The notes: generated by a model not told the origin, from the letters alone. A stretch of DNA of 64,000 nucleotides from Arthrobacter sp. Y-9 (GCF_029690065.1 NZ_CP121463.1:1550001-1614000); one strand, 5' to 3'. Shown: positions 43,346-52,262, numbered from the stretch's first letter. Numbers and translations: made by a program.

Positions 43346-44112
43346 CCGGTCGGCATGCGGCCGCCGTCGCGCCGCTGACTGCCGCGCCCCTGACCGTGGT
43401 GCATCAGGAGCGCACTCTCGGGGCGGCCGAGGATCTGGACCTGGCGCTCCGCCTGCTCCGCCGTGCGCAGGACGGAATGATCGGCCCGACCCTGCGCCTG
43501 TACCGTCCGGAGCCCACGGTGGCCTTCGGGCAGCGGGACGCCAAGCTGCCGGGCTTCGACGCCGCGGCGCAGGCCTGCCGCGACCGTGGCTTCGAGCCGT
43601 TGATCCGCAAGGCGGGTGGCCGTGCCGCGGCGTACCACCGCGGGTGTCTCGTGGTCGATCACATCGAGCCGCGGGCGGATGCGATCGCGGGAGCGAAGGC
43701 GCGGTTCTCGCACTACGGTGAGCTCCTGGCCGAGTCCCTGCGGTCGCTGGGCGTGCTGGCCGCCGTCGGGGAGATCCCGGGGGAGTACTGCCCCGGGGAG
43801 TTCAGCGTGCACGGTGACGACCCCGTCTTCCCTTCGCACCAGGTCAAGCTCATCGGCACGGCGCAGCGCGTGGTCTCGGGCGCCTGGCTCTTCAGCTCGG
43901 TGATCGTGGTGGAGGACTCCGGCCCGCTGCGGGAGGTCCTGACGGACTCGTACGCGGCGCTCGGCCTCGAGTGGAGTCCCGCGACGGCGGGGAGCGTCCA
44001 GGACCTGTCGCCGGATCTCCGGGTGGAGGACGTCATGGGCGCGGTCGTCGCCCGCTACTCCCAGGAGACGCCGCTGGCCCGGGCGACCCTGGAGAGTGTC
44101 CTGGGCGACTGA
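43342..44112 (+). CDS. lipoate-protein ligase A / octanoyltransferase-like protein
   Basis: Protein of 256 aa of the biotin/lipoate ligase fold. Motifs are LRLYRPEPTVAFGQRDAKLPG (acyl-adenylate region), PLIRKAGGRAAAYHRGCLVVD and the catalytic-Lys segment HQVKLIGTAQRVVSGAWLFSS. It attaches lipoyl or octanoyl groups to proteins such as the E2 coded at 341-2062; which donor it uses cannot be decided. It is coupled by a 4-bp overlap to the thioesterase gene. Confidence 0.88.
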   Translation: MTGRHAAAVAPLTAAPLTVVHQERTLGAAEDLDLALRLLRRAQDGMIGPTLRLYRPEPTVAFGQRDAKLPGFDAAAQACRDRGFEPLIRKAGGRAAAYHRGCLVVDHIEPRADAIAGAKARFSHYGELLAESLRSLGVLAAVGEIPGEYCPGEFSVHGDDPVFPSHQVKLIGTAQRVVSGAWLFSSVIVVEDSGPLREVLTDSYAALGLEWSPATAGSVQDLSPDLRVEDVMGAVVARYSQETPLARATLESVLGD

Positions 44113-44214
44113 GACCGGGTGCCAGGGGCGGTCCACGGGCAGCACCGCCCGTCATGTCAAAGGCTCCTTTCAGAATCCCTCGAAATCGGCCGGGGTCCAC
44201 GATAGGCTCAGGTC

Positions 44215-45522
44215 ATGACGCAGTTGACCGGGGAATACACTGTCCAGAGCTTTGACGCCGCCACCCTTCCAGAAGATCAGATCTCGCGCTTCGCCGAGTG
44301 GTGCAAAGCCGTCAAGCTCGGGTTCCACGACTCGATGCCGGGCGACGAACTGATCGCCAAGATCCTGCGCAACGCCCGCCACGACAACCGGGTCCTCACC
44401 GGCGTGTACCAGGAGTCCACTCCGGAGTACGGTCTCGCCACCGAATCACCCGTGGCGACCTTCGGCACGTTCACCAAGAACCTCAACGTCGGACGCGGCC
44501 AGGAGATCCCCGCGCATCTCATCACGGCCGTCACGGTCCGGCCCACGCACCGCCGGAAGGGCCTGCTGACCCGGCTGATGACCGAGGACCTGCGGCGCGC
44601 TCAGGAGAACGGCCTGGCCATCGCGGCGCTGACGGCCTCCGAAGGCGGCATCTACGGCCGCTTCGGCTTCGGCGTGGCCACGTATGAACGCTCTCTCACC
44701 GTGGACGTCACCTCACGCTTCCGGCTCCGACAGGCGCCGGTCGGCCGGGTGGAACTGACCGATCCGCGCAATCTGCTCGAACTCGCCGAAGGCATCTTCG
44801 ACCGCTTCCACGCGGCGACCCCGGGCTCCATCGGCCGTGCGCGCTTCTACCCGATGCTTGCGTCCGGCTTCATGGATGAGAAGGGCGAGGAGAGCAAGGA
44901 CCTGCGGGCGGCTCTGCATTACGACGCCGACGGCACGCCGGACGGCTATGTGTCCTACCGTTTCAAGGGCTGGAACACCGAGCCCTACACGATGACCGTC
45001 GTCGACTTCGTCGCGGCCACCCCGGAGGCCCATCTGGGGCTGTGGGGTTTCCTGGCGAGCCTCGATCTCGTGGAACGCATCGAGGTGGAGTCCGCCCCGG
45101 CGCAGGACGCGCTCGAATGGGCTCTCGAGGATCCCCGCTGCGTGGAGGCCAAGGAGCCGCGGGACATGCTGTGGCTCCGTTTGCTGGATGTCAAGGCCGC
45201 GCTGGAGGCGAAGCGCTACCCGCTGGACGGCAGTCTGGTGCTCCGGGTCGAAGATCCGCTGGATCTCGTGAGCGGAACCTACCGCGTGGTGGTGGTCGGC
45301 GGGACAGCCACCGTGACGGAGGTCGAGGACGACGACGTGGACGACGCCACGGTGGAACTCACCCTGGGCGTCGCGGAACTGAGCTCGGTGTACCTCGGCG
45401 GGGTCCCCGCGGCCACGCTCGCGGAGGCCGGCCGGATCGAGGAACACGTGCCGGGAGCGGTGGAGCGTCTGGCGCTCTTCCTGACCCCCGAACGCCCGGT
45501 GCACTGCCACACGCACTTCTGA
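44215..45522 (+). CDS. Eis-type GNAT N-acetyltransferase
   Basis: Acetyl-CoA dependent transferase of 435 aa with the three-part Eis layout: an N-terminal GNAT domain (LITAVTVRPTHRRKGLLTRLM), a second GNAT-like domain, and a C-terminal sterol-carrier-like domain. The general acid Tyr is in EGGIYGRFGFG (Tyr147) and the protein ends HCHTHF, so its terminal Phe can supply the carboxylate used as base in Eis. Members acetylate aminoglycosides, peptides or other amines; the natural substrate here is unknown. ATG 44215 lies exactly 6 nt after TAGGCT (44203-44208), predicting a leaderless mRNA. Confidence 0.9.
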   Translation: MTQLTGEYTVQSFDAATLPEDQISRFAEWCKAVKLGFHDSMPGDELIAKILRNARHDNRVLTGVYQESTPEYGLATESPVATFGTFTKNLNVGRGQEIPAHLITAVTVRPTHRRKGLLTRLMTEDLRRAQENGLAIAALTASEGGIYGRFGFGVATYERSLTVDVTSRFRLRQAPVGRVELTDPRNLLELAEGIFDRFHAATPGSIGRARFYPMLASGFMDEKGEESKDLRAALHYDADGTPDGYVSYRFKGWNTEPYTMTVVDFVAATPEAHLGLWGFLASLDLVERIEVESAPAQDALEWALEDPRCVEAKEPRDMLWLRLLDVKAALEAKRYPLDGSLVLRVEDPLDLVSGTYRVVVVGGTATVTEVEDDDVDDATVELTLGVAELSSVYLGGVPAATLAEAGRIEEHVPGAVERLALFLTPERPVHCHTHF

Positions 45523-45590
45523 GAAGGCGGCCCCTCTGCGCGAACGGGCTTAACAGGGTTCTGTGAGGATTCCCGGACTACACTGAGGCG

Positions 45591-46568
45591 GTGTATTCCC
45601 CGCGTCATCTCCGGGAAGGGCTCGGGGGCGGGCCTGCGGATCCCGGTCGTCGTGCCCTGTTCCTGGGCATCGCCGCCTCCCTCGGACTCGGCCTCGTGGC
45701 CTGCGACGAAGGGGACGCCCCCGATAGCCCGCCCCATGGCGTGGTGGGTGCCGCCGGCGGCGCCGTGCCCGCCGCGACGCCGGCGCCCGGCGTCGCGCGT
45801 CCACGGCCCACGCCGAGCGCCGCGCCCGTGGTGACCCGCCGGGAGATCCTCGCTGAGTTCGGCCGCCGGACCCCCACGCAATGGGGGCTCGACGTCACCG
45901 GCGTGGCGCTGGGCAGCCCGAGCCGCTCGGTCGCTCTGACGTTCGACGCCTGCGGTGGCCCGGGCGGCTCCGGCTTCGACCGCAAGCTCATCCGCTCGCT
46001 CCGCCGCCACCAGGTCCCGGCCACGCTCTTCATCAATCTGCGCTGGGCCCGCAGGAATCCCGGTCTGCTGCGGGAACTCGCGACGGACCCGCTCTTCGAG
46101 ATCGCCAATCACGGCGTGCATCACAGCCCTCTCTCAGTCAGAGGCCGCAGCGCCTACGGGATCCCCGGGACGGCGGATCTGGGGGAGGCGTATGACGAGG
46201 TCATGGGCAATCAGGAGGGCCTGTCCGCGCTGACCGGTCGCGCGCCGCTCGCGTTCCGGCCGGGCACCGCGCACTATGACGAGGTCGCGGCCGCCATGGT
46301 GCGGCGCTGCGGTCTGCTGCCCGCCAACTTCTCCGTGAACGCCGACGGCGGCGCCACTTTCACGCCGGAGATGGTCGCCGGCCAGCTGGACGGGGTGAAG
46401 GGTGGGGACGTCGTGATCTCGCACTTCAATCAGCCCAGGTCAGGCACCGGTGAGGGGTACGTGGCCGGTCTGCCCGGCATGCTCGGACGGGGACTTCATT
46501 TCGCTCATCTGAGCACCGTGTTCGGGCTCGGAAAAGCTGCTTTGACCGGCGTTGCCGCGGGACGGTAA
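45591..46568 (+). CDS. polysaccharide deacetylase (CE4) lipoprotein
   Basis: Exported, lipid-anchored protein of 325 aa. The N-terminus has a signal peptide ending in a lipobox (GLGLVAC, Cys38) followed by a Pro/Ala-rich tether. The NodB/CE4 domain has VALTFDACGGPG (first metal Asp), FEIANHGVHHSPL (His-x3-4-His) and AFRPGTAHYDEVAA. The TFDACG variant occurs in a subset of CE4 enzymes. It probably deacetylates wall peptidoglycan or a related polymer. GTG at 45591 follows TACACT by 6 nt (leaderless). The end of the gene overlaps the rpsA promoter. Confidence 0.9.
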   Translation: MYSPRHLREGLGGGPADPGRRALFLGIAASLGLGLVACDEGDAPDSPPHGVVGAAGGAVPAATPAPGVARPRPTPSAAPVVTRREILAEFGRRTPTQWGLDVTGVALGSPSRSVALTFDACGGPGGSGFDRKLIRSLRRHQVPATLFINLRWARRNPGLLRELATDPLFEIANHGVHHSPLSVRGRSAYGIPGTADLGEAYDEVMGNQEGLSALTGRAPLAFRPGTAHYDEVAAAMVRRCGLLPANFSVNADGGATFTPEMVAGQLDGVKGGDVVISHFNQPRSGTGEGYVAGLPGMLGRGLHFAHLSTVFGLGKAALTGVAAGR

Positions 46569-46571
46569 ACT
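46542..46571 (+). promoter_or_regulatory. rpsA promoter
   Basis: TTGACC (46542-46547) - 18 bp - TAAACT (46566-46571). The -10 overlaps the stop of the deacetylase gene, giving an rpsA leader of roughly 115 nt. Confidence 0.7.
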
Positions 46572-46696
46572 AGTAGGGCGTGCGTTACGCGTACGCGCGA
46601 ATCAATCCAACACATCAGGATGGTCCTCGTTGTCCGCGCCCTGAGCGTGGCGGATCTGCCTGACCGACTAACTATCCACATCGGAGCCCCTACTAC

Positions 46697-48166
46697 ATGA
46701 CCATCACCTCTACCGAGAAGTCCGGTACCCCCGTCGTCGCAGTGAACGACATCGGGTCCGAAGAGGATTTCCTCGCCGCCGTCGACGCCACCATCAAGTA
46801 CTTCAACGATGGCGATCTCGTCGAAGGCACTGTCGTCAAGGTCGACCGCGATGAGGTCCTTCTTGACATCGGATACAAGACCGAAGGTGTCATCCCCTCC
46901 CGCGAACTCTCCATCAAGCACGACGTCGACCCCGGTGACGTCGTCGCTGTTGGCGATGAGGTCGAAGCCCTCGTTCTCACCAAGGAGGACAAGGAAGGCC
47001 GCCTCATCCTCTCCAAGAAGCGCGCACAGTACGAGCGTGCCTGGGGCGACATCGAGAAGATCAAGGAAGAGGACGGTGTCGTCACCGGTACCGTCATCGA
47101 GGTGGTCAAGGGTGGTCTCATCCTGGACATCGGCCTCCGTGGCTTCCTCCCGGCATCCCTCGTGGAGATGCGTCGCGTCCGCGACCTGGCTCCGTACATC
47201 GGTCAGCAGATCGAAGCCAAGATCATCGAGCTCGACAAGAACCGCAACAACGTGGTCCTGTCCCGCCGTGCCTGGCTCGAGCAGACCCAGTCCGAGGTCC
47301 GCTCCACCTTCCTCAACAAGCTCGAGAAGGGCCAGGTCCGTACGGGCGTCGTGTCCTCCATCGTCAACTTCGGTGCCTTCGTGGACCTGGGTGGCGTCGA
47401 CGGCCTCGTGCACGTCTCCGAGCTGTCCTGGAAGCACATCGACCACCCGTCCGAGGTTGTCGAGGTCGGCCAGGAGGTCACCGTCGAGGTTCTCCTCGTC
47501 GAGCTGGACCGCGAGCGTGTCTCCCTGTCGCTGAAGGCCACCCAGGAAGATCCGTGGCAGACCTTCGCCCGCACTCACGCGCTGGGCCAGGTCGTTCCGG
47601 GCAAGGTCACCAAGCTCGTTCCGTTCGGTGCGTTCGTTCGCGTCGAAGACGGCATCGAGGGCCTGGTGCACATCTCCGAGCTGGCCGTCCGCCACGTGGA
47701 CCTCGCCGAGCAGGTCGTGTCCGTGGGCGACGAGCTGTTCGTCAAGGTCATCGACATCGATCTCGAGCGTCGCCGCATCTCCCTCTCCCTCAAGCAGGCG
47801 AACGAGGGCGTGGATCCGGAAGGCACCGAGTTCGACCCGGCGCTGTACGGCATGGCTGCCGAGTACGACGAAGAGGGCAACTACAAGTACCCGGAGGGCT
47901 TCGACCCGGAGTCCAACGAGTGGCTCGAGGGCTTCGAGACCCAGCGCGCCGCATGGGAGCAGCAGTACGCTGACGCCCAGTCGCGTTGGGAGTCCCACAA
48001 GAAGCAGGTTGCTCAGCACCTGGCCGACGACGCTGCAGCCGCCACCACCGGCTCTGCAGACGCCGCACCGACCAGCTACTCCTCCGAGGCCCCGGCTGCC
48101 GAGTCCGGCACCCTGGCTTCCGACGAGGCTCTCGCCGCTCTGCGCGAGAAGCTGACCGGCAACTGA
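46697..48166 (+). CDS. rpsA: 30S ribosomal protein S1
   Basis: RNA-binding protein of the small subunit that helps load mRNA. The 489-aa protein has four S1 domains (about 35-105, 120-190, 205-275, 290-360), the usual number in actinobacteria. Repeated signatures are VLLDIGYKTEGVIPSREL, GLILDIGLRGFLPASLVEM, GAFVDLGGVDGLVHVSEL and GAFVRVEDGIEGLVHISEL. The last 120 residues are an acidic and Ala/Ser-rich tail. It has its own strong promoter and terminator. Because many genes in this window appear to be leaderless, the role of S1 in mRNA loading may be limited to the leadered class, but that is inference. Confidence 0.97.
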   Translation: MTITSTEKSGTPVVAVNDIGSEEDFLAAVDATIKYFNDGDLVEGTVVKVDRDEVLLDIGYKTEGVIPSRELSIKHDVDPGDVVAVGDEVEALVLTKEDKEGRLILSKKRAQYERAWGDIEKIKEEDGVVTGTVIEVVKGGLILDIGLRGFLPASLVEMRRVRDLAPYIGQQIEAKIIELDKNRNNVVLSRRAWLEQTQSEVRSTFLNKLEKGQVRTGVVSSIVNFGAFVDLGGVDGLVHVSELSWKHIDHPSEVVEVGQEVTVEVLLVELDRERVSLSLKATQEDPWQTFARTHALGQVVPGKVTKLVPFGAFVRVEDGIEGLVHISELAVRHVDLAEQVVSVGDELFVKVIDIDLERRRISLSLKQANEGVDPEGTEFDPALYGMAAEYDEEGNYKYPEGFDPESNEWLEGFETQRAAWEQQYADAQSRWESHKKQVAQHLADDAAAATTGSADAAPTSYSSEAPAAESGTLASDEALAALREKLTGN

Positions 48167-48208
48167 TTGCCTCGTGAGCCGTTCACTCCGGTGAACTGAT
48201 CACGTGAG

Positions 48209-48240
48209 GAAGGCCGCCACGGGAAACCGTGACGGCCTTC
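48209..48240 (+). terminator. terminator of rpsA
   Basis: GAAGGCCG/CGGCCTTC (48209-48216 with 48233-48240) plus CACGG/CCGTG closes a GAAA loop with one mismatch, followed by CTTGTCTT, 42 nt after the rpsA stop. Confidence 0.8.
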
Positions 48241-48276
48241 CTTGTCTTAAAACCCGGTCAAGAGAGAATAGAGAGC

Positions 48277-48675
48277 ATGATCCCTGACAGCTGGTTCCCG
48301 GCCACGCGGCCCGACGACGGTGAGACCGTCGGTTATCTTGACATGGTGGGGGAGGAGTTCCAGCCCTACGACCTCCTGGGACGCCCGCACGGCGACCCCG
48401 CCGAATACACCGAGGCCGAGGAGCGCCTCGCCGAGTTAGGGCTGTCTTACCTGGCCCGTCGGTGGAGCTTCGCAGTGCAGGACCATCCGGAACCGATCGC
48501 CGTCGTGATCTCAGAACTGAACCGCGACGCCGTCGTGGTCCTCAGCGACGACGCGGACTATCATCGCGACTTCGGCACGCCGTTCAGCGTGCCGCTGCCC
48601 CTGGACGTGTCGGTGCTCTGGGAGAACCCGGACGGCACGGGCCCGCGCTTCACCCAGGGCGTGCCGAACGGCTGA
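48277..48675 (+). CDS. conserved hypothetical protein
   Basis: Protein of 132 aa, no signal peptide or membrane segment. It begins MIPDSWFPATRPDDGETVGYL and continues with EEFQPYDLLGRPHGDPAEY, LGLSYLARRWSF and AVVISELNRDAVVVLSDD, an alternating beta and helix pattern of a small soluble domain. I do not recognise the family. ATG 48277 has AGAGAATAGAG just upstream. An in-frame start at 48229 would fall in the rpsA terminator. It lies in the segment between rpsA and coaE. Confidence 0.65.
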   Translation: MIPDSWFPATRPDDGETVGYLDMVGEEFQPYDLLGRPHGDPAEYTEAEERLAELGLSYLARRWSFAVQDHPEPIAVVISELNRDAVVVLSDDADYHRDFGTPFSVPLPLDVSVLWENPDGTGPRFTQGVPNG

Positions 48676-48716
48676 GCAGGAACCTTCAGCGGGCTGCAGC
48701 GGTCAGCGCGCACCAC

Positions 48717-49121
48717 TCAACGCACGACGGCGGCCACCGCGCTGACCTCGATGAGGGCTCCCGGCACGCCAAGCCCCGCGACCAGGGCCGCCGTGACCAG
48801 GGGAGGGGCGCCTTCCCGTGCGAGCAACGGCGCGATCGCGCCGTACGCGGCGCGCAGATCGGCGTCGGCCTGTATCAGGACGGTCCACTGGATCACGTCG
48901 CTCAGCCCGGCGCCGGCGGCCTCCAGGGCGACCCGGGCGTTCTCCACGGCACGGAGTGACTGTTCCGCGGCGTCGTCCGAGACGACACGGCCGGTCTCGT
49001 CCACCCCGTTCTGTCCGCCGACATAGACGGTGGTCGCTCCGGGCGGAACGATGGCGACATGACTGAAGGCAGGGCTCTTCACGAGGCCCTCGGGCTGCAG
49101 GATGGTGATGTCCATGGCCAC
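48717..49121 (-). CDS. RidA family protein (YjgF/UK114)
   Basis: Protein of 134 aa of the Rid superfamily, whose best-known members hydrolyse reactive enamine/imine intermediates. TTVYVGGQNGVDETGRVVS, AVENARVALEAAGAGLSDV and TVLIQADADLRAAYGAIAPL fit the family. The Arg that RidA uses for catalysis (in the P-A-R-S-C-V-E-V region) is absent: the equivalent stretch reads VPGALIEVSAV. It probably belongs to a divergent Rid subgroup with another function. Start is GTG 49121 or ATG 49115. Confidence 0.85.
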   Translation of the reverse strand: MAMDITILQPEGLVKSPAFSHVAIVPPGATTVYVGGQNGVDETGRVVSDDAAEQSLRAVENARVALEAAGAGLSDVIQWTVLIQADADLRAAYGAIAPLLAREGAPPLVTAALVAGLGVPGALIEVSAVAAVVR

Positions 49122-49150
49122 ATCCTGCCACCTGGGGCCGACAAAGGGGA

Positions 49151-49188
49151 GGCCCGGGACCTCCTCCAGAGAGAGGGGGTCCCGGGCC
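49151..49188 (-). terminator. terminator of the subtilisin-like protease gene
   Basis: A 16-bp stem with one G-U pair (49151-49166 with 49173-49188) and a 6-nt loop, 50 nt past the protease stop. Confidence 0.8.
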
Positions 49189-49192
49189 TTGT

Positions 49193-49255
49193 GCCGTCAG
49201 TGACTGCGGGAAGGCCGTCAGTGACTGCTGGAGACCGTCACTGCACTGCCTTCAG
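49193..49255 (-). repeat. 20-21-bp tandem repeats spanning the protease stop codon
   Basis: GCCGTCAGTGACTGC occurs at 49193 and 49214 and, imperfectly, from 49234 where it contains the true stop. Each unit carries TCA, read TGA on the coding strand (49240, 49220, 49199). Confidence 0.8.
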
Positions 49256-50743
49256 GGCGTTCACGATGCCGTAGCCGTAGAAGCTGTTCAGCTCCGTGGT
49301 GCCCACGCAGGCCGGACCGATGTTGGCCTGCGGCGCCGAGCACGGCGTCGGGGTGGCATCGGCGCGGAGCTTCGCGACCATCTGGGCCGGGGTCAGCTCC
49401 GGATGCGCGGACTTCATGAGCGCCAGCACGCCGGCGACGTGCGGGGAAGCCATGGAGGTGCCGCTCTTGAGGCCGTACTTGCCCTTCGGGATGGTGGACA
49501 GGATGCTCGAGCCGGGGGCGGCGACGTCGATCTCGCCGAGCCCGCGGTTGGAGAAGTAGGAGAGCTGTCCGGTCTTCATGATGGAGGACACGGTGACGAC
49601 GCCGGGCAGCTGGGACGGGATGTCCTTGCAGCCCTGGTTGATGGTGCGCTTGGTCGGCGCCGGAGCGTCATTGGGGCTCCCGTCGTCCTCGGTGTTGAGG
49701 GTGAAGTCGACGCTCGAGTTGCCGGCGGCAGCCGAGCTCACGACGCCACGCTTGACGGACCAGTTGACGGCGCGGGCCACGGACTCGCGGACAGCGGCCT
49801 GATCGGGCTGGTCGTCACACCAGAACTCGAACGGATCGATGTAGTAACTGTTGTTGGTGACGTCCATGCCGCGCTGAGCGGCCCACATGAACCCGCAGAT
49901 GGCGTACTCCGGGTAGATGAACCCGGCGTCGCTGACGACCTTGACGGCGGCCAGGCGGACGTTCGGCGCGACGCCGACGATCCCCACGCCGTTGCGGGCG
50001 GCCGCGATCGTGCCGGCCACGTGGGTCCCGTGGTCGGAGGTGGTCGGGTACCAGCCGCCGGGGGTCTGGTCCGGACGTCCACCGGCGGTGCAGTTGACCG
50101 AGTCAGGGACGGAGATGTTGGCGGCGAGGTCCGGATGGGTGGGATCGATGCCGGAATCCAGCACGCCCACCAGCACGTTGCGGCTGCCGTCGGTGACCTT
50201 GTTCGCCTGATCGGCCTTGATCTGAGCCATGTCCCACTGCTGCGCTTCCATGGCGTCGGCCGGGCCGGCGGGGACCAGAGTGGTCGGCTCGTCACCGTTG
50301 ACGGGCTTGTTCTTCCCCTTGTTCCAGCCGGACGCGCCCGGGCCCCACGGGACCTGGGGGCCGGTGACCTTGTCGGTCACCTCGGCCGTCCGAGTCGCTC
50401 CCACGGACTGGACGGCGTTCTTGCCCGCGGTCTTGACGCGGTCGCGGAAGGCCGCCCGGTCCGACTGGGCGATGACGACGCCGATCTCCGGCCAGCTCTG
50501 GACGACGACGCCGCCCGCGGCGGTGACAGCCTGTTCGACCTTACGGGTCTGGCCGGGATTGGCCTGCCCGGCGTTGACCACGTAGCTCATGACGGTGCCG
50601 TCCGGCGGATTCACCGGGACCGGTGTGGACGTCTCGGTGCCGGAGGCCTGGGCGGAGACCCCGGAGCCGATCAGGACCAGGCCGAGCGACGCGACGGCGC
50701 AGGCGACCGGGCGCAACGGCCGGCGGAAAGTGTGCAACCTCAT
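49238..50743 (-). CDS. secreted subtilisin-like serine protease (S8)
   Basis: Extracellular protease of 501 aa. A signal peptide (MRLHTFRRPLRPVACAVAS..., ending near SAQASG) precedes an inhibitor-I9-like propeptide (TVMSYVVNAGQANPG). The catalytic domain has an intact triad: VLDSGID (Asp196), DHGTHVAG (His238) and SGTSMASPHVAG (Ser430). An Asn in VTNNSYY marks the oxyanion hole. ATG 50743 is chosen because the signal peptide starts there; a frame to 50836 is a longer version that overlaps the YigZ gene. Its stop lies in a tandem repeat. No specific substrate is indicated. Confidence 0.92.
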   Translation of the reverse strand: MRLHTFRRPLRPVACAVASLGLVLIGSGVSAQASGTETSTPVPVNPPDGTVMSYVVNAGQANPGQTRKVEQAVTAAGGVVVQSWPEIGVVIAQSDRAAFRDRVKTAGKNAVQSVGATRTAEVTDKVTGPQVPWGPGASGWNKGKNKPVNGDEPTTLVPAGPADAMEAQQWDMAQIKADQANKVTDGSRNVLVGVLDSGIDPTHPDLAANISVPDSVNCTAGGRPDQTPGGWYPTTSDHGTHVAGTIAAARNGVGIVGVAPNVRLAAVKVVSDAGFIYPEYAICGFMWAAQRGMDVTNNSYYIDPFEFWCDDQPDQAAVRESVARAVNWSVKRGVVSSAAAGNSSVDFTLNTEDDGSPNDAPAPTKRTINQGCKDIPSQLPGVVTVSSIMKTGQLSYFSNRGLGEIDVAAPGSSILSTIPKGKYGLKSGTSMASPHVAGVLALMKSAHPELTPAQMVAKLRADATPTPCSAPQANIGPACVGTTELNSFYGYGIVNALKAVQ

Positions 50744-50810
50744 GGGTGAGGGTCCTCTCGATGAGTGGAGGCCGGACGTGCCGGCTGCAGGCGAGTGCCT
50801 TCCCTCGTTT

Positions 50811-51572
50811 CTAGTCGGCGTTCCCAGGGTTTTCAATGGTTATTGAAAGATCCACTTCAGAAAAGTCCGGTAAAGGCCCGGTTCGCCCCGTCAGATCGAC
50901 CCATTCGGTGCCGCCGGGACGGGCGTCATAAGCGCCCGCGCTGAGCGAGAGGACGGTCCGCTGCACGCGGTCCAGCGTGGCCGCGTCGTCCTCGAAGGCC
51001 ACCCTGAGGGTCGCATGACCTGCGCCGTATTCCGTGCCCACGACACGGAGCCCTGCGGACCGGATCTCGTTTTCGAGCTTGCCCGCGTCGGCGAACCCCA
51101 CCGGAACGTCCGCCAGGCGCAGGCGCTGGCGCGTCACCCATGGCGCGCGGTCGGCGGCCTGGGACACGGAGTCGGAATAGGCGCGCACCAGTCCGCCGGC
51201 TCCCAGCAGGATCCCGCCGAAGTAGCGCACGACGACGGCGCAGACGTCGCTCAGATCGGCCACTCCGTTCGCGGTCTCGCGGCGGTTGAGGGCTTCCAGC
51301 ATCGGGATGCCTGCCGTGCCGGAGGGCTCTCCGTCATCACTCGAGCGCTGTGTCATCCGGTCGGGGCCGAGGATGAAGGCGCTGCAATGGTGCCGGGCGT
51401 CGTGGAACTCACGGCGGAGCTCGGTGATCAGCGCACGGGCCCCGTCTTCGTCCTCCACGCGGCGGAGCACCGTGATGAACCGCGACCGTTTGATCTCGAG
51501 TTCATGGCGGAAGTCCGGGCCGGCGGCGAGCGTCGTGTACCGCGTCGCGCGGCTGTCTTCGGCTTCAGGCAC
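50811..51572 (-). CDS. YigZ/IMPACT family protein
   Basis: Protein of 253 aa with an N-terminal UPF0029 (IMPACT) domain (IKRSRFITVLRRVEDED, HHCSAFILGPD, SSDDGEPSGTAGIPML, VVVRYFGGILLGAGGLVRAY) and a C-terminal DUF1949-like domain (LRLADVPVGFADAGKLEN). Function in bacteria is uncertain; eukaryotic IMPACT acts in translational control. GTG 51572 follows TACGAT by 6 nt on this strand (leaderless). It is divergent from coaE, and its 3' end overlaps only a spurious extension of the protease gene. Confidence 0.92.
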   Translation of the reverse strand: MPEAEDSRATRYTTLAAGPDFRHELEIKRSRFITVLRRVEDEDGARALITELRREFHDARHHCSAFILGPDRMTQRSSDDGEPSGTAGIPMLEALNRRETANGVADLSDVCAVVVRYFGGILLGAGGLVRAYSDSVSQAADRAPWVTRQRLRLADVPVGFADAGKLENEIRSAGLRVVGTEYGAGHATLRVAFEDDAATLDRVQRTVLSLSAGAYDARPGGTEWVDLTGRTGPLPDFSEVDLSITIENPGNAD

Positions 51573-51660
51573 CAGTCCATCGTAGTCGGGCGCCGTGCGG
51601 CGGGGCCGGGTTGCGCCGGGCTTCCCTGGTGATCCCGGACGCAGCCGCTAGGGTGGTGCT

Positions 51661-52257
51661 GTGCTGAGAATCGGGTTGACCGGCGGGATCGCCTCAGGAA
51701 AATCGGTCGTGACGGCGCGGCTCGCCGAGCGGGGAGCCGCGGTGGTCGACGCCGACGCGCTGGCCCGCGAGGTCGTGGAGCCGGGGACGCCTGGACTGGC
51801 TGCGATCCGCGAAGCCTTCGGCGACGGCGTGATCCGTCCAGACGGCTCCCTCGACCGGCCCGCCCTCGGCGCGATCGTCTTCGCCGACGAGGGCAGGCGC
51901 CGGACGCTGAACGGCATCGTCCACCCCCTCGTGCGGAATGCCGCGGCGGCGATCGTGGCGGCGGCGCCGGCGGACGCCGTCGTCGTGCAGGACATCCCTC
52001 TCCTGGTGGAGACCGGGCAGCAGCATGATTTCGATCTGGTCGTGGTGGTGGACGCCCCCGACGACGTCCGGGTGGCCCGCATGGTGGAGCTCCGGGGCAT
52101 GTCCGAAGAGGAGGCCCGGGCCCGCATCGCCGCGCAGGCCGGGCGGGAGGAACGCAACGCCGCCGCCGACGTGATCCTGGAGAACACGGGGAGTCTGGCG
52201 GAGCTGCTGGAACAGGTCGATGCGCTCTGGGAGAACGTGGCCCGCACAGTGTCATAG
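51661..52257 (+). CDS. coaE: dephospho-CoA kinase
   Basis: Final step of coenzyme A synthesis (phosphorylation of the 3'-OH of dephospho-CoA). The 198-aa protein has the P-loop LTGGIASGKS at the N-terminus, then DADALAREVVEPG, a lid region with EEARARIAAQ, and VILENTGS near the end. Length fits the short bacterial form. GTG 51661 follows TAGGGT (51649-51654) by 6 nt, predicting a leaderless mRNA. The gene lies between rpsA and uvrB as in many actinobacteria. Confidence 0.96.
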   Translation: MLRIGLTGGIASGKSVVTARLAERGAAVVDADALAREVVEPGTPGLAAIREAFGDGVIRPDGSLDRPALGAIVFADEGRRRTLNGIVHPLVRNAAAAIVAAAPADAVVVQDIPLLVETGQQHDFDLVVVVDAPDDVRVARMVELRGMSEEEARARIAAQAGREERNAAADVILENTGSLAELLEQVDALWENVARTVS

Positions 52258-52262
52258 GCGAG

